Assembly: GCA_051871275.1 (NCBI GenBank)
Contig: JBJECR010000103.1
Coordinates: 1 to 38,753 of the forward strand
DNA from: CAJUPY01 sp051871275
GTDB taxonomy: Bacteria > Bacteroidota > Bacteroidia > Bacteroidales > Muribaculaceae
DNA length: 38,753 nt
Reading direction: 5' to 3'
In this document: positions 16,113 through 23,673 of the stretch, piece after piece
How the letters are laid out: each line of letters starts with the position of its first letter
Position numbering within the stretch: position 1 is the stretch's first letter
Program-made: the position numbers and the translations under genes
The notes under the pieces: generated by a model
What the model saw: the letters and a program-made list of their open reading frames with translations, nothing else
Told to the model about the DNA's origin: nothing
The model's database searches: none

Positions 16113-16180
16113 ACAAGTAGTCGCACTATGTGGGATGCCACTTCTATTTTGCATACGAAAAATATAGTACAGCGTCTTGT
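16113..16180 (+). promoter_or_regulatory. Candidate antiterminator of the trp leader
   Basis: By hand, 16113-16129 can pair with 16164-16180: ACAAG with CTTGT, CGC with GCG, and ACTAT with ATAGT, separated by small internal loops, plus two weaker pairs beyond. This uses the left arm of the terminator (16172-16182), so the two structures exclude each other. A third pairing, GGTGGCA (16079-16085) with TGCCACT (16136-16142), starts inside the Trp codons and encloses the antiterminator's 5' strand; a stalled ribosome would block it. Energies were not computed. Confidence 0.45.
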
Positions 16181-16210
16181 CGATTGGTAACACGGCAAGA
16201 CGCTTTTTTT
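16172..16210 (+). terminator. trp attenuator terminator
   Basis: GCGTCTTG (16172-16179) pairs with CAAGACGC (16196-16203). A T-G wobble and two more G-C pairs extend this to 11 bp with a 10-base loop, followed by seven T residues (16204-16210). It ends 15 bases before the trpB ATG, inside the leader of the operon, where a terminator is expected only if it is conditional. Confidence 0.9.
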
Positions 16211-16225
16211 ATCAATACAATAAAT

Positions 16226-17422
16226 ATGAAATCATACAATATCAACAAAGACGGTTTTTACGGTGAATTTGGCGGAGCTTACATCCCGGAAATCCTTTAC
16301 GCAACTGTGGAGAATCTGAGAAATAGTTACGATTCAATAATCGAGAGTGAGGAATTCAAAAAGGAATTTCACTCTCTGCTTTGCGACTATGCCGGACGTC
16401 CTTCACCGCTATACCATGCTCGCCGTTTGAGCGAGAAATATGGATGCAAAATCTACTTAAAACGAGAAGACTTAAACCATACCGGAGCACACAAAATAAA
16501 CAATGCTATCGGTCAAATCCTTTTGGCTCGCAAAATGGGCAAACGCCGCATAATAGCGGAAACCGGAGCCGGACAACATGGTGTGGCTACTGCAACTGTG
16601 TGTGCGCTGATGAATATGCCATGCAGAATATATATGGGAGCCACAGACGTAAAACGCCAGCACGTGAATGTGGAGCGAATGAAGATGCTCGGTGCTGAAG
16701 TGATGCCGGTAGAAAGCGGAAACAAAACCCTGAAAGACGCCACGAACGAAGCCATAAGGGACTGGTGTTGCCATCCTTCAGACACGTTTTACATCATAGG
16801 TTCAACTGTGGGTCCTCACCCTTACCCTGACCTTGTGGCTCGTTTGCAGAGTGTAATCAGCGAGGAAATAAAATGGCAACTTACAGAAAAAGAAGGTCGC
16901 GACTATCCGGACTATCTTATGGCTTGCGTGGGAGGTGGTTCCAATGCAGCCGGAACAATTTTTCACTACATAGACGATGAACGTGTCAAAATTTTTCTTG
17001 GCGAAGCAGGTGGAAAAGGCATAGACAGTGACCTCACTGCCGCTACCATTCAGTGTGGCACATTAGGTATTCTTCATGGCAGTCGCACACTCGTGATGCA
17101 AGACAGTGACGGTCAGATTATAGAACCGTATTCCATCTCTGCAGGACTTGACTACCCCGGCATCGGACCTATGCATGCCAATCTGGCTCGCGAACATCGT
17201 GCTACCGTTTTGGCTGTGAATGATGATGAAGCACTGCATGCCGCATACGAACTCACTCGCCTTGAAGGCATAATCCCCGCACTTGAATCCGCTCATGCAC
17301 TGGGAATGTTGCCAAAAATGTCTTTCAAAAGTAACGATGTGGTGGTGCTGACAGTGAGCGGACGCGGTGACAAAGACCTTGATACATACCTGGCTCACAC
17401 ATCAGATTTTAACGAAAAATAA
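16226..17422 (+). CDS. trpB: Tryptophan synthase beta chain
   Basis: The PLP enzyme that joins indole and serine to make tryptophan, in a complex with TrpA. The start is ATG at 16226 (MKSYNINKDGFYGEFGGAYIP), giving 398 residues; a longer frame from 16130 would run through the attenuator hairpin and is rejected. Lys90 in NHTGAHKINNA is the PLP-binding lysine, CVGGGSNAAG is the phosphate-binding loop, and ETGAGQHGVATA is the substrate loop. It is the first gene of the operon, separated by six genes from trpA, as in other Bacteroidales. Expression should depend on read-through of the terminator at 16172-16210. Confidence 0.97.
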   Translation: MKSYNINKDGFYGEFGGAYIPEILYATVENLRNSYDSIIESEEFKKEFHSLLCDYAGRPSPLYHARRLSEKYGCKIYLKREDLNHTGAHKINNAIGQILLARKMGKRRIIAETGAGQHGVATATVCALMNMPCRIYMGATDVKRQHVNVERMKMLGAEVMPVESGNKTLKDATNEAIRDWCCHPSDTFYIIGSTVGPHPYPDLVARLQSVISEEIKWQLTEKEGRDYPDYLMACVGGGSNAAGTIFHYIDDERVKIFLGEAGGKGIDSDLTAATIQCGTLGILHGSRTLVMQDSDGQIIEPYSISAGLDYPGIGPMHANLAREHRATVLAVNDDEALHAAYELTRLEGIIPALESAHALGMLPKMSFKSNDVVVLTVSGRGDKDLDTYLAHTSDFNEK

Positions 17423-17436
17423 AAAACTAAAAACAC

Positions 17437-18837
17437 ATGCAACAATTCAACTATACAACAGAAACAAAAAAGATTTTAGGCGACTTGCATACACCCGTAA
17501 GCACATACCTGAAAGTGCGTGACCTATATCCGCAAAGTGCCTTAATGGAAAGTTCCGATTATCACAGTCACGACACCGGTCGCTCTTTTATTGCTCTTTC
17601 CCCGATAGCAAGCATTTCTATAGAACATGGAACAGCAGTTGCAAACTATCCTGACGGAAGCGGCACAAGGCAAAAAGTCAGCGACGATTATACGGTGGAT
17701 ACCGCTATCAGCGATTTCCTGAAGCATTTCAAAGTGTGCGGAAACAAGAGCGAATACTGCGGCATTTACGGTTACACATCTTTTAATTCCGTGTCTTATT
17801 TTGAACACATACAAATAAAAGATGATACTCAAGAGCAAAACGATGCACCGGACTTGCAATACATTCTCTATAAATATTTGATTGTGTTTGACCATTTCAA
17901 TAACAGCCTTACACTTATTGAGCTTCTGGAAAACGGTGAGCCATCCGGTTTGGATTATCTGAAACGAATCATCAGCAATCACAATTTTGCCACATACGAT
18001 TTTCATTCCGTAGGAGAAATCACAAGTACCCTCACAGATGAAGAGCACAAAGCAAATATCCGCAAAGGTATTGCACATTGCCGCCGCGGCGATGTTTTCC
18101 AAATAGTACTCAGCCGCAGATTCGTACAGCGATATGAGGGTGATGACTTCAAACTTTACCGTGCTTTGCGAAGCATAAACCCCAGTCCATACCTTTTCTA
18201 TTTTGACTTCGGCGGTTTTCGCATTTTCGGCTCTTCACCGGAAACACATTGCCGCATTGAAGGTAGAAAGGCATATATTGACCCTATCGCCGGCACAACA
18301 CGACGTACAGGCAATCCTGAAGAAGATGCTCGCAATGCACAATTTTTGCGTAACGACCCAAAAGAAAATGCAGAGCATGTGATGCTGGTGGATTTGGCAC
18401 GAAATGACCTTAGTCGCAACTGCCATAACGTGAAAGTGGAGTTCTACAAAGATATGCAGTATTATAGCCACGTAATTCATTTGGTGAGCAGAGTGAGTGG
18501 CGAACTTCACGAAGACTCATCTCCAATAAAAGCATTTATTGACACATTCCCTGCCGGAACGCTTTCCGGAGCACCAAAAGTGAGAGCAATGCAACTCATC
18601 AGTGAAATGGAGCCACATAATCGCGGAGCATACGGCGGTTGCATCGGATTTATTGGATTCAACGGTTCACTAAATCAAGCCATAACTATTCGCACCTTCG
18701 TCAGCCGAAATGGTGAACTCTGGTTTCAAGCCGGTAGCGGCATAGTGGCAAAAAGCGATGATGAATATGAACTGCAAGAAGTAAACAGCAAACTCGGTGC
18801 ACTGCGTCGTGCTATTGAAGTTGCAGAACAATTGTAA
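17437..18837 (+). CDS. trpE: Anthranilate synthase component I
   Basis: The chorismate-binding subunit that, with ammonia from TrpG, makes anthranilate, the first committed step to tryptophan. It has 466 residues. The N-terminal ALMESSD segment corresponds to the LLES-type site where tryptophan binds for feedback inhibition. The catalytic half shows GDVFQIVLSRRF, PSPYLFYFDFGGFRIFGSSPE, DPIAGTTRRTG, EHVMLVDLARNDL and FPAGTLSGAPKVRAM, all standard chorismate-enzyme motifs. Proximity to trpG and the Trp-type inhibitor site argue against PabB. It lies 14 bases after trpB. Confidence 0.96.
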   Translation: MQQFNYTTETKKILGDLHTPVSTYLKVRDLYPQSALMESSDYHSHDTGRSFIALSPIASISIEHGTAVANYPDGSGTRQKVSDDYTVDTAISDFLKHFKVCGNKSEYCGIYGYTSFNSVSYFEHIQIKDDTQEQNDAPDLQYILYKYLIVFDHFNNSLTLIELLENGEPSGLDYLKRIISNHNFATYDFHSVGEITSTLTDEEHKANIRKGIAHCRRGDVFQIVLSRRFVQRYEGDDFKLYRALRSINPSPYLFYFDFGGFRIFGSSPETHCRIEGRKAYIDPIAGTTRRTGNPEEDARNAQFLRNDPKENAEHVMLVDLARNDLSRNCHNVKVEFYKDMQYYSHVIHLVSRVSGELHEDSSPIKAFIDTFPAGTLSGAPKVRAMQLISEMEPHNRGAYGGCIGFIGFNGSLNQAITIRTFVSRNGELWFQAGSGIVAKSDDEYELQEVNSKLGALRRAIEVAEQL

Positions 18838-18858
18838 AAAATTTCAAATTAGACAATT

Positions 18859-19422
18859 ATGAAAATTGTAATAATAGACAACTACGATTCTTTCACATAC
18901 AATCTGTTTCACATAATTCGTGATGCCGGTGCTCAAGTTGATGTGAAACGAAACGACCGTTTTGAACTCTCTGAGATTAACAACTACGACAAGATTGTGC
19001 TGAGTCCCGGCCCCGGAATACCGGACGAAGCGGGTTTGCTGAAGCAGGTCATAGAAACATATAAAGATACAAAGCCCATGCTCGGTGTTTGTTTAGGTCA
19101 TCAGGCAATTGGCGAGGTATTTGGAGCAAAGTTGGTAAACCTTGACGAAGTTTATCACGGAATACAATCTGACTGCCACATAGTTTCACCGGACTATATT
19201 TTTGAAGGCTTACCTAATAAAATTGACGTTGGAAGATACCACTCATGGGTGGTAGATAGCAAGAATTTTCCCGCAGAACTTGAAATCACAGCGGTTAGCG
19301 ACAAACAAGAGATTATGGCTTTGCGACATCGCAAGTATGATATCCACGGCATTCAGTTTCATCCGGAATCCGTACTCACTCCGGATGGACGACAAATTAT
19401 TTACAATTTCCTCAAAAAATAA
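18859..19422 (+). CDS. trpG: Anthranilate synthase component II (glutamine amidotransferase)
   Basis: A 187-residue class I glutamine amidotransferase supplying ammonia to TrpE. The catalytic triad is visible: Cys78 in GVCLGHQAIGEV, and His168 and Glu170 in QFHPESVL. The glycine-rich SPGPGIPDEAG loop is also typical. It starts at ATG 18859, 21 bases after trpE, and ends three bases before trpD. The protein is a free-standing subunit, not fused to TrpE or TrpD. In some bacteria the same protein also serves PabB; no pabB is seen here. Confidence 0.95.
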   Translation: MKIVIIDNYDSFTYNLFHIIRDAGAQVDVKRNDRFELSEINNYDKIVLSPGPGIPDEAGLLKQVIETYKDTKPMLGVCLGHQAIGEVFGAKLVNLDEVYHGIQSDCHIVSPDYIFEGLPNKIDVGRYHSWVVDSKNFPAELEITAVSDKQEIMALRHRKYDIHGIQFHPESVLTPDGRQIIYNFLKK

Positions 19423-19425
19423 GGT

Positions 19426-20421
19426 ATGAAAGATATTCTGACAAAAATAATAAATGGCGATGTACTCAGCAGAAGCGAGACGTGTGCCATTATGCATGAT
19501 ATTGTGAAACAACGCTACAGCGAGGTGCAAATAAGTGCGTTTCTCACCGGACTTATGATGCGAGGCATCAAAGTTGACGAATTGCTCGGTCTCCGTGACG
19601 GAATTATTGAAACAGGCAACCCTATTGACTTATCACCATACAATGTTATAGACATTGTAGGCACCGGTGGAGACGGCAAAAACACATTCAACATCTCCAC
19701 TTGCTCTTGTTTCGTAGTGGCAGGTGCCGGTTACAAAGTTGCCAAACACGGCAATTATGCTGCCACTTCCACATCCGGTGCCAGCAACGTGATAGAGGAA
19801 CACGGAGTGAAATTTACGGCAGATGCAGACAAGCACAAACGCAACTTGGAACAATGTGGCTTCACATATCTTCACGCACCGCTATTTGCATACGGCATGA
19901 AATTCGTAGCTCCGGTACGACGTCAACTGCAAGTGCCAACTTGCTTCAATCTGCTTGGACCACTCGTAAATCCGGCTCGCCCACAATATCAGTTGCTCGG
20001 CGTGGCTAACCTCAATCAAATGAGACTATACAGCAGTGTCTTTGAGAAACTCGGCACTCACTACGGTATTGTCACAAGCATTGACGGATACGATGAAATT
20101 TCACTTACAGGCAACTTCAAGGTTAAGACTGCTTTTGTAGAAAAAATTTTCAAACCTCAAGACCTCGGTTTCAATGCTGTTACTCCGGCGGAACTTTTTG
20201 GAGGCGAAACCAAGCAGCAAGCTTCTGCTATTTTTGATGAAATCCTGTCTGACAATACTACTGCTGCTCGCAAAAACGTGGTTATTGCCAACGCAGCAAT
20301 GGCTATCAAGGTTATTTGTGCCGAAAAGCCTATTGCAGACTGCATTGAAGAGGCTCGTCTTTCATTGGAAAGCGGTAAGGCGAAAAATGTATTGAATAAA
20401 TATCTTGAACTTAACTCATAA
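19426..20421 (+). CDS. trpD: Anthranilate phosphoribosyltransferase
   Basis: Transfers phosphoribose from PRPP to anthranilate, the second step of the pathway. The 331-residue length is normal. The PRPP-binding loop is IVGTGGDGKNTFNIST, and the anthranilate-binding region KHGNYAATSTSGASNVIEEHG and FAYGMKFVAPVRRQL are family hallmarks; FNLLGPLVNPARPQYQLLGV completes the core. It starts three bases after trpG and ends six bases before trpC, so translation is likely coupled along this part of the operon. Confidence 0.96.
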   Translation: MKDILTKIINGDVLSRSETCAIMHDIVKQRYSEVQISAFLTGLMMRGIKVDELLGLRDGIIETGNPIDLSPYNVIDIVGTGGDGKNTFNISTCSCFVVAGAGYKVAKHGNYAATSTSGASNVIEEHGVKFTADADKHKRNLEQCGFTYLHAPLFAYGMKFVAPVRRQLQVPTCFNLLGPLVNPARPQYQLLGVANLNQMRLYSSVFEKLGTHYGIVTSIDGYDEISLTGNFKVKTAFVEKIFKPQDLGFNAVTPAELFGGETKQQASAIFDEILSDNTTAARKNVVIANAAMAIKVICAEKPIADCIEEARLSLESGKAKNVLNKYLELNS

Positions 20422-20427
20422 GCAGCT

Positions 20428-21222
20428 ATGGCAGACATTCTTGAAAAAATAATTGCAGACAAGCGTCTTGAATTGGAACGTATCAAAGCAGAGAAGCCAC
20501 TTTCCGCACTGTATGAAGAGTTGGATTATGGAAACTTGCACGACATGATATCAATGCGTGAAGCATTACTGAAGAGCAGAACCGGAATAATTGCAGAGTT
20601 CAAAAGGCGTTCTCCTTCAAAAGGGTGGATTAACCCTGATGCAGACCCTGTGCAGACTGCCAAGGGATACGCAAAAGCAGGTGCTACCGCCATTTCCGTA
20701 CTCACCGATGAGAAGTATTTTGGAGGCTCACTGCAATTTCTGAAGGAGATTCGCTCTGCCGTGAATTTACCTCTACTTCGCAAAGAATTTATTATAGACG
20801 AATACCAACTTCTGGAAGCTCGTATAGCCGGAGCGGATGCCGTACTTCTCATTGCTGCGGCTTTATCAAAACAACGCTGCCGTGAACTTACTACTAATGC
20901 CCATATAATCGGACTTGAAGTGCTTTTGGAAATTCACGACTGCAGTGAACTTGACTATATTGACACTGAGCCGGACATGATAGGCGTGAACAACAGAAAA
21001 CTCAGCACATTCCAAACAGATGTGCAGCAGTCTTTTTCTTTGGCTGCAAATTTGCCGGCAGATGCTTGTTTGGTGTCTGAAAGCGGCATCTCTCAGCCTG
21101 ACGTGGTACGCAAATTGCGTAGTGCCGGATTCCGCGGATTTCTCATTGGTGAAACATTTATGCGGCAAGAATCGCCGAGTCTTGCATTGAAACAGTTCAA
21201 AACCGAAATAAGATGCAAATAA
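20428..21222 (+). CDS. trpC: Indole-3-glycerol phosphate synthase
   Basis: Closes the indole ring by decarboxylative cyclisation of carboxyphenylamino-deoxyribulose phosphate. It is a 264-residue TIM barrel. The motifs are IAEFKRRSPSKGWI with the catalytic lysine, AISVLTDEKYFGGSLQFL, LLRKEFIIDEYQL, ADAVLLIAA, GVNNRKL and the phosphate-binding LVSESGIS. Here TrpC and TrpF are separate proteins, not the fusion known from E. coli. The last 10 bases overlap the start of trpF in another frame, which implies translational coupling of the two successive enzymes. Confidence 0.96.
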   Translation: MADILEKIIADKRLELERIKAEKPLSALYEELDYGNLHDMISMREALLKSRTGIIAEFKRRSPSKGWINPDADPVQTAKGYAKAGATAISVLTDEKYFGGSLQFLKEIRSAVNLPLLRKEFIIDEYQLLEARIAGADAVLLIAAALSKQRCRELTTNAHIIGLEVLLEIHDCSELDYIDTEPDMIGVNNRKLSTFQTDVQQSFSLAANLPADACLVSESGISQPDVVRKLRSAGFRGFLIGETFMRQESPSLALKQFKTEIRCK

Positions 21223-21848
21223 AAGTGTGTGGCATGCGTAATGCCGAAAATATTGCCGAAGTGGAAGCACTGGGTATAGACATGATGGGGTTCATCTTTT
21301 GGCAAAAGTCAAAAAGATATGTGGAAAAACTTCCCGAGCACATGCCCGGAGAGGCGGTGAAACGCATTGGAGTATTTGTTGATGCCCCTATTACCGAGGT
21401 TACAAGAATAGCCAAAGAAGCAAAACTCTACGGTGTGCAACTGCATGGAAATGAAACCGCCGATTATTGCCGTCAACTTCGCCAAAATCCGGAAATGAAA
21501 GGCGTAAAAATAATTAAAGCAATAGGTATAAGTGACGATATGCCGCTGCCGGACACTACACCATATCAGAGCATCTGCGATATGCTGCTTTTTGACACCA
21601 AAAGTCCTTTGCATGGAGGCACCGGAAAGCATTTTAATTGGCATAAACTTGAAGAATACAAGGGAGATTTGCCTTTTATTCTCAGTGGAGGTATTTCTCC
21701 TGACGATGTTGAAGACTTGAAGGCAATACGTCACTCAAAAATGATTGGAATTGACCTTAATTCTAAATTTGAAATTTCTCCCGCTCTCAAAAACGTGAAA
21801 CTGCTTAAAGATTTTAGAGCCTGTTTCATTAGAAATGTTAAAAAATGA
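21213..21848 (+). CDS. trpF: Phosphoribosylanthranilate isomerase
   Basis: Catalyses the Amadori rearrangement between the TrpD and TrpC steps. It is a 211-residue TIM barrel with the expected opening IKVCGMRNAENI (general base Cys6), the general acid Asp128 in LLFDTKSPLHGGTGKHFNW, and phosphate-binding segments ILSGGISPDDV and GIDLNSKFEISP. The final residues (RACFIRNVKK) and the TGA stop lie within the left arm of the foldback element beginning near 21813. The native C terminus appears to have been replaced by element-encoded codons. The core barrel is complete, so the enzyme is probably still active. Confidence 0.94.
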   Translation: MQIKVCGMRNAENIAEVEALGIDMMGFIFWQKSKRYVEKLPEHMPGEAVKRIGVFVDAPITEVTRIAKEAKLYGVQLHGNETADYCRQLRQNPEMKGVKIIKAIGISDDMPLPDTTPYQSICDMLLFDTKSPLHGGTGKHFNWHKLEEYKGDLPFILSGGISPDDVEDLKAIRHSKMIGIDLNSKFEISPALKNVKLLKDFRACFIRNVKK

Positions 21849-22076
21849 GGCTGTCAGTCATTGAGCAGGCTAAAAGAAATGTTAAAGAAATAAAAGTACA
21901 AAATAGAAAAATGACAAATATAAAAAACATTAATAACACCAAAGCATCGCATCTTTTTGTTGCTTTTTGTCCTTCACTTCAGTCACTTAGCTCGCTAAGC
22001 TCCTTCAGTTCAGGACAAAAATCATTCAAAAATCTGCGACCTCATTATTTAACTTTCTTTATGAAACAGGTTCTTA
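21813..22076 (+). mobile_element. Foldback (MITE-like) element between trpF and trpA
   Basis: A roughly 264-base non-coding element. Outer arms: 21817-21850 matches the reverse complement of about 22040-22073 at 28 of 34 positions by my count (GAGCCTGTTTCAT... against GAACCTGTTTCAT...). Inner arms of about 48 bases (roughly 21944-21991 and 21994-22041) form a second imperfect inverted repeat containing TTTTTGTCCT / AGGACAAAAA and ending in TTAGC-TC-GCTAA at the tip. The left side also holds about 90 unpaired bases with a partial duplicate of the outer arm (AGAAATGTTAAA at 21831 and again near 21876). The one long reading frame across it has low-complexity content and is not a credible gene. 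There is no transposase. A second copy's end lies at 1-57. Target duplications are not clear. Confidence 0.7.
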
Positions 22077-22101
22077 TCAACAAACTCAAATCTTACAAAC
22101 A

Positions 22102-22875
22102 ATGAATAGAATCAATAAACTTTTTGAACAAAAAAAGAATAATATACTCTCTCTTTACTTTTGTGCAGGGCATCCAAGCCCGGACAGCACTTGCCAAATC
22201 ATCACTACTCTCGCCGCAGGAGGCATTGATATGATAGAGATAGGGATACCGTTCAGCGACCCTATGGCAGACGGCCCGGTTATTCAAGATGCGGCAACAA
22301 AAGCATTACGCGGAGGAATGTCTTTACACCGTTTGTTCGAACAACTTAGCGACATACGCAGCCGTGTTGATATTCCGCTCATTTTGATGGGATATCTTAA
22401 CCCTATCGTACATTACGGTTTTGAGAATTTCTGCCGTGACTGCTCTCGCTGTGGCATTGACGGAATGATTTTGCCGGATTTGCCGTTTGCAGACTATCTA
22501 AAAGACTACAAACCCATTGCCGACAAATACGGGTTGCGTATTATTATGCTCATCACACCGGAAACATCTGAAGAACGTATCAGATTCATTGACCGCAACA
22601 CAGAAGGGTTCATATACATGGTATCTTCTGCTGCAACTACCGGAGCACAAAAGGAATTTGATGCTGCCAAACAAGCATATTTCAGCCGAGTGAACGCTAT
22701 GAATCTACGGAATCCGCTAATGATAGGATTCGGCATAAGCAACAAACAAACACTTTCCTCCGCACAAGCAAATGCCGCAGGTGCAATCATTGGAAGCAAA
22801 TTCGTTACACTGCTGGACCAATTAGGCAACCCTGAAGATGCTCTTGCACAACTGTCACATGACTTAAACGAATAG
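22102..22875 (+). CDS. trpA: Tryptophan synthase alpha chain
   Basis: Releases indole from indole-3-glycerol phosphate and passes it to TrpB. It is a 257-residue TIM barrel with the catalytic residues Glu46 and Asp57 in MIEIGIPFSDPMADGPVIQ, DGMILPDLPF, the flexible loop ending VSSAATTGAQ, and phosphate-binding GFGISNKQT and GAIIGSKFV. It is the last gene of the operon, 253 bases after trpF because of the foldback element, whereas other trp genes are within 21 bases of each other. No terminator hairpin is visible in the 51-base gap to the convergent thioesterase gene, which holds two copies of ATCGCATAC flanking CACGTG. Confidence 0.96.
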   Translation: MNRINKLFEQKKNNILSLYFCAGHPSPDSTCQIITTLAAGGIDMIEIGIPFSDPMADGPVIQDAATKALRGGMSLHRLFEQLSDIRSRVDIPLILMGYLNPIVHYGFENFCRDCSRCGIDGMILPDLPFADYLKDYKPIADKYGLRIIMLITPETSEERIRFIDRNTEGFIYMVSSAATTGAQKEFDAAKQAYFSRVNAMNLRNPLMIGFGISNKQTLSSAQANAAGAIIGSKFVTLLDQLGNPEDALAQLSHDLNE

Positions 22876-22926
22876 AAATCGCATACACGTGAATCGCATA
22901 CGCAAATTATTTCCAAAGGCACGAAA

Positions 22927-23673
22927 TTAACGTTTCTCAAAACGTATTGCCGCAGCAGTGCAAAGTCTGCCCTGCGAATTGATTATTTCCACAGTGGCAT
23001 CACTGCCTATTAGTGTGCTTTGCAGTGTCACGACCTCACCAAAAAGAGCCTCTGCGTGGAAAGTAACATCAAAACGGCAAATGCGATTTTCATCGTAAAA
23101 CGCCAAATCCCACTGGTTTACAATCTGCTCCACATAGCGGTTTGTATTCACATGCCTGTTGCAATCTATATCGGCAGTAAGGAACGTGTGTGAGCGAACA
23201 GCCTGCGGAACGTCTATTCTCGCTACTCTCGGCTGCGGCTCGATAGGAAAATCGATTTCCGGCATAGGCACACCGTCAGGAAATAAAGAATTCAAGTTCA
23301 CCGGGCGACGGGTATTCACGTCAATAGCCACCCAGGTTGTACGCACAAAACCTATCGGATTGCCGTTTTCATCATCAAAACGGATAGCTCTGTCGGAATA
23401 ATACTTGTTTAGGGTTAAAATCCAAGTAGTTATACTGAATGTTTCATTAAAACGAGGAAAATGCCCCATTTCCACTACCACTCGGCTCAACACCCATGCT
23501 GCATTGTCGCGTATCATTCTCGTATAGCCTATATCCAGGATATTTGCATGCTCCGTGGCGATATCAATCACCATCTGCGTGAAAGAAGATAACGGCAGCT
23601 CCAACTGTGCGTTGCACATGGCTGCCGTTAAAAAAACTTTCTTTGAATGAACGGGTTGCGAATTATTTTGCAT
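22927..23673 (-). CDS. Acyl-ACP thioesterase family protein
   Basis: A 248-residue double hot-dog protein of the FatA/FatB-like acyl-ACP thioesterase family, which in plants and bacteria hydrolyses acyl-acyl carrier protein. Recognisable are ILDIGYTRMIRDNAAWVLSRVVVEMGHFPRFNETFSITTWI in the first half and the DIDCNRHVNTNRYVEQIVNQW motif in the second, where Asp, Asn and His form the expected active site. The ATG at 23673 is preferred over the adjacent GTG at 23676. It overlaps the ilvN end by 11 bases, so it is coupled to the branched-chain amino-acid genes. A role in branched-chain or other fatty acid release is an inference from context. Confidence 0.82.
   Translation of the reverse strand: MQNNSQPVHSKKVFLTAAMCNAQLELPLSSFTQMVIDIATEHANILDIGYTRMIRDNAAWVLSRVVVEMGHFPRFNETFSITTWILTLNKYYSDRAIRFDDENGNPIGFVRTTWVAIDVNTRRPVNLNSLFPDGVPMPEIDFPIEPQPRVARIDVPQAVRSHTFLTADIDCNRHVNTNRYVEQIVNQWDLAFYDENRICRFDVTFHAEALFGEVVTLQSTLIGSDATVEIINSQGRLCTAAAIRFEKR

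Noticed and set aside
16130..16225. N-terminal extension of trpB from 16130.
   Set aside because: The extra 32 codons cross the attenuator terminator and its T-tract and resemble no TrpB sequence; the ATG at 16226 gives the normal start.
21845..22105. An 86-codon open frame between trpF and trpA.
   Set aside because: It runs through the foldback element, has low-complexity content (SLQSLSSLSSFSSG from the hairpin tip) and ends inside trpA; it reflects the repeat, not a gene.
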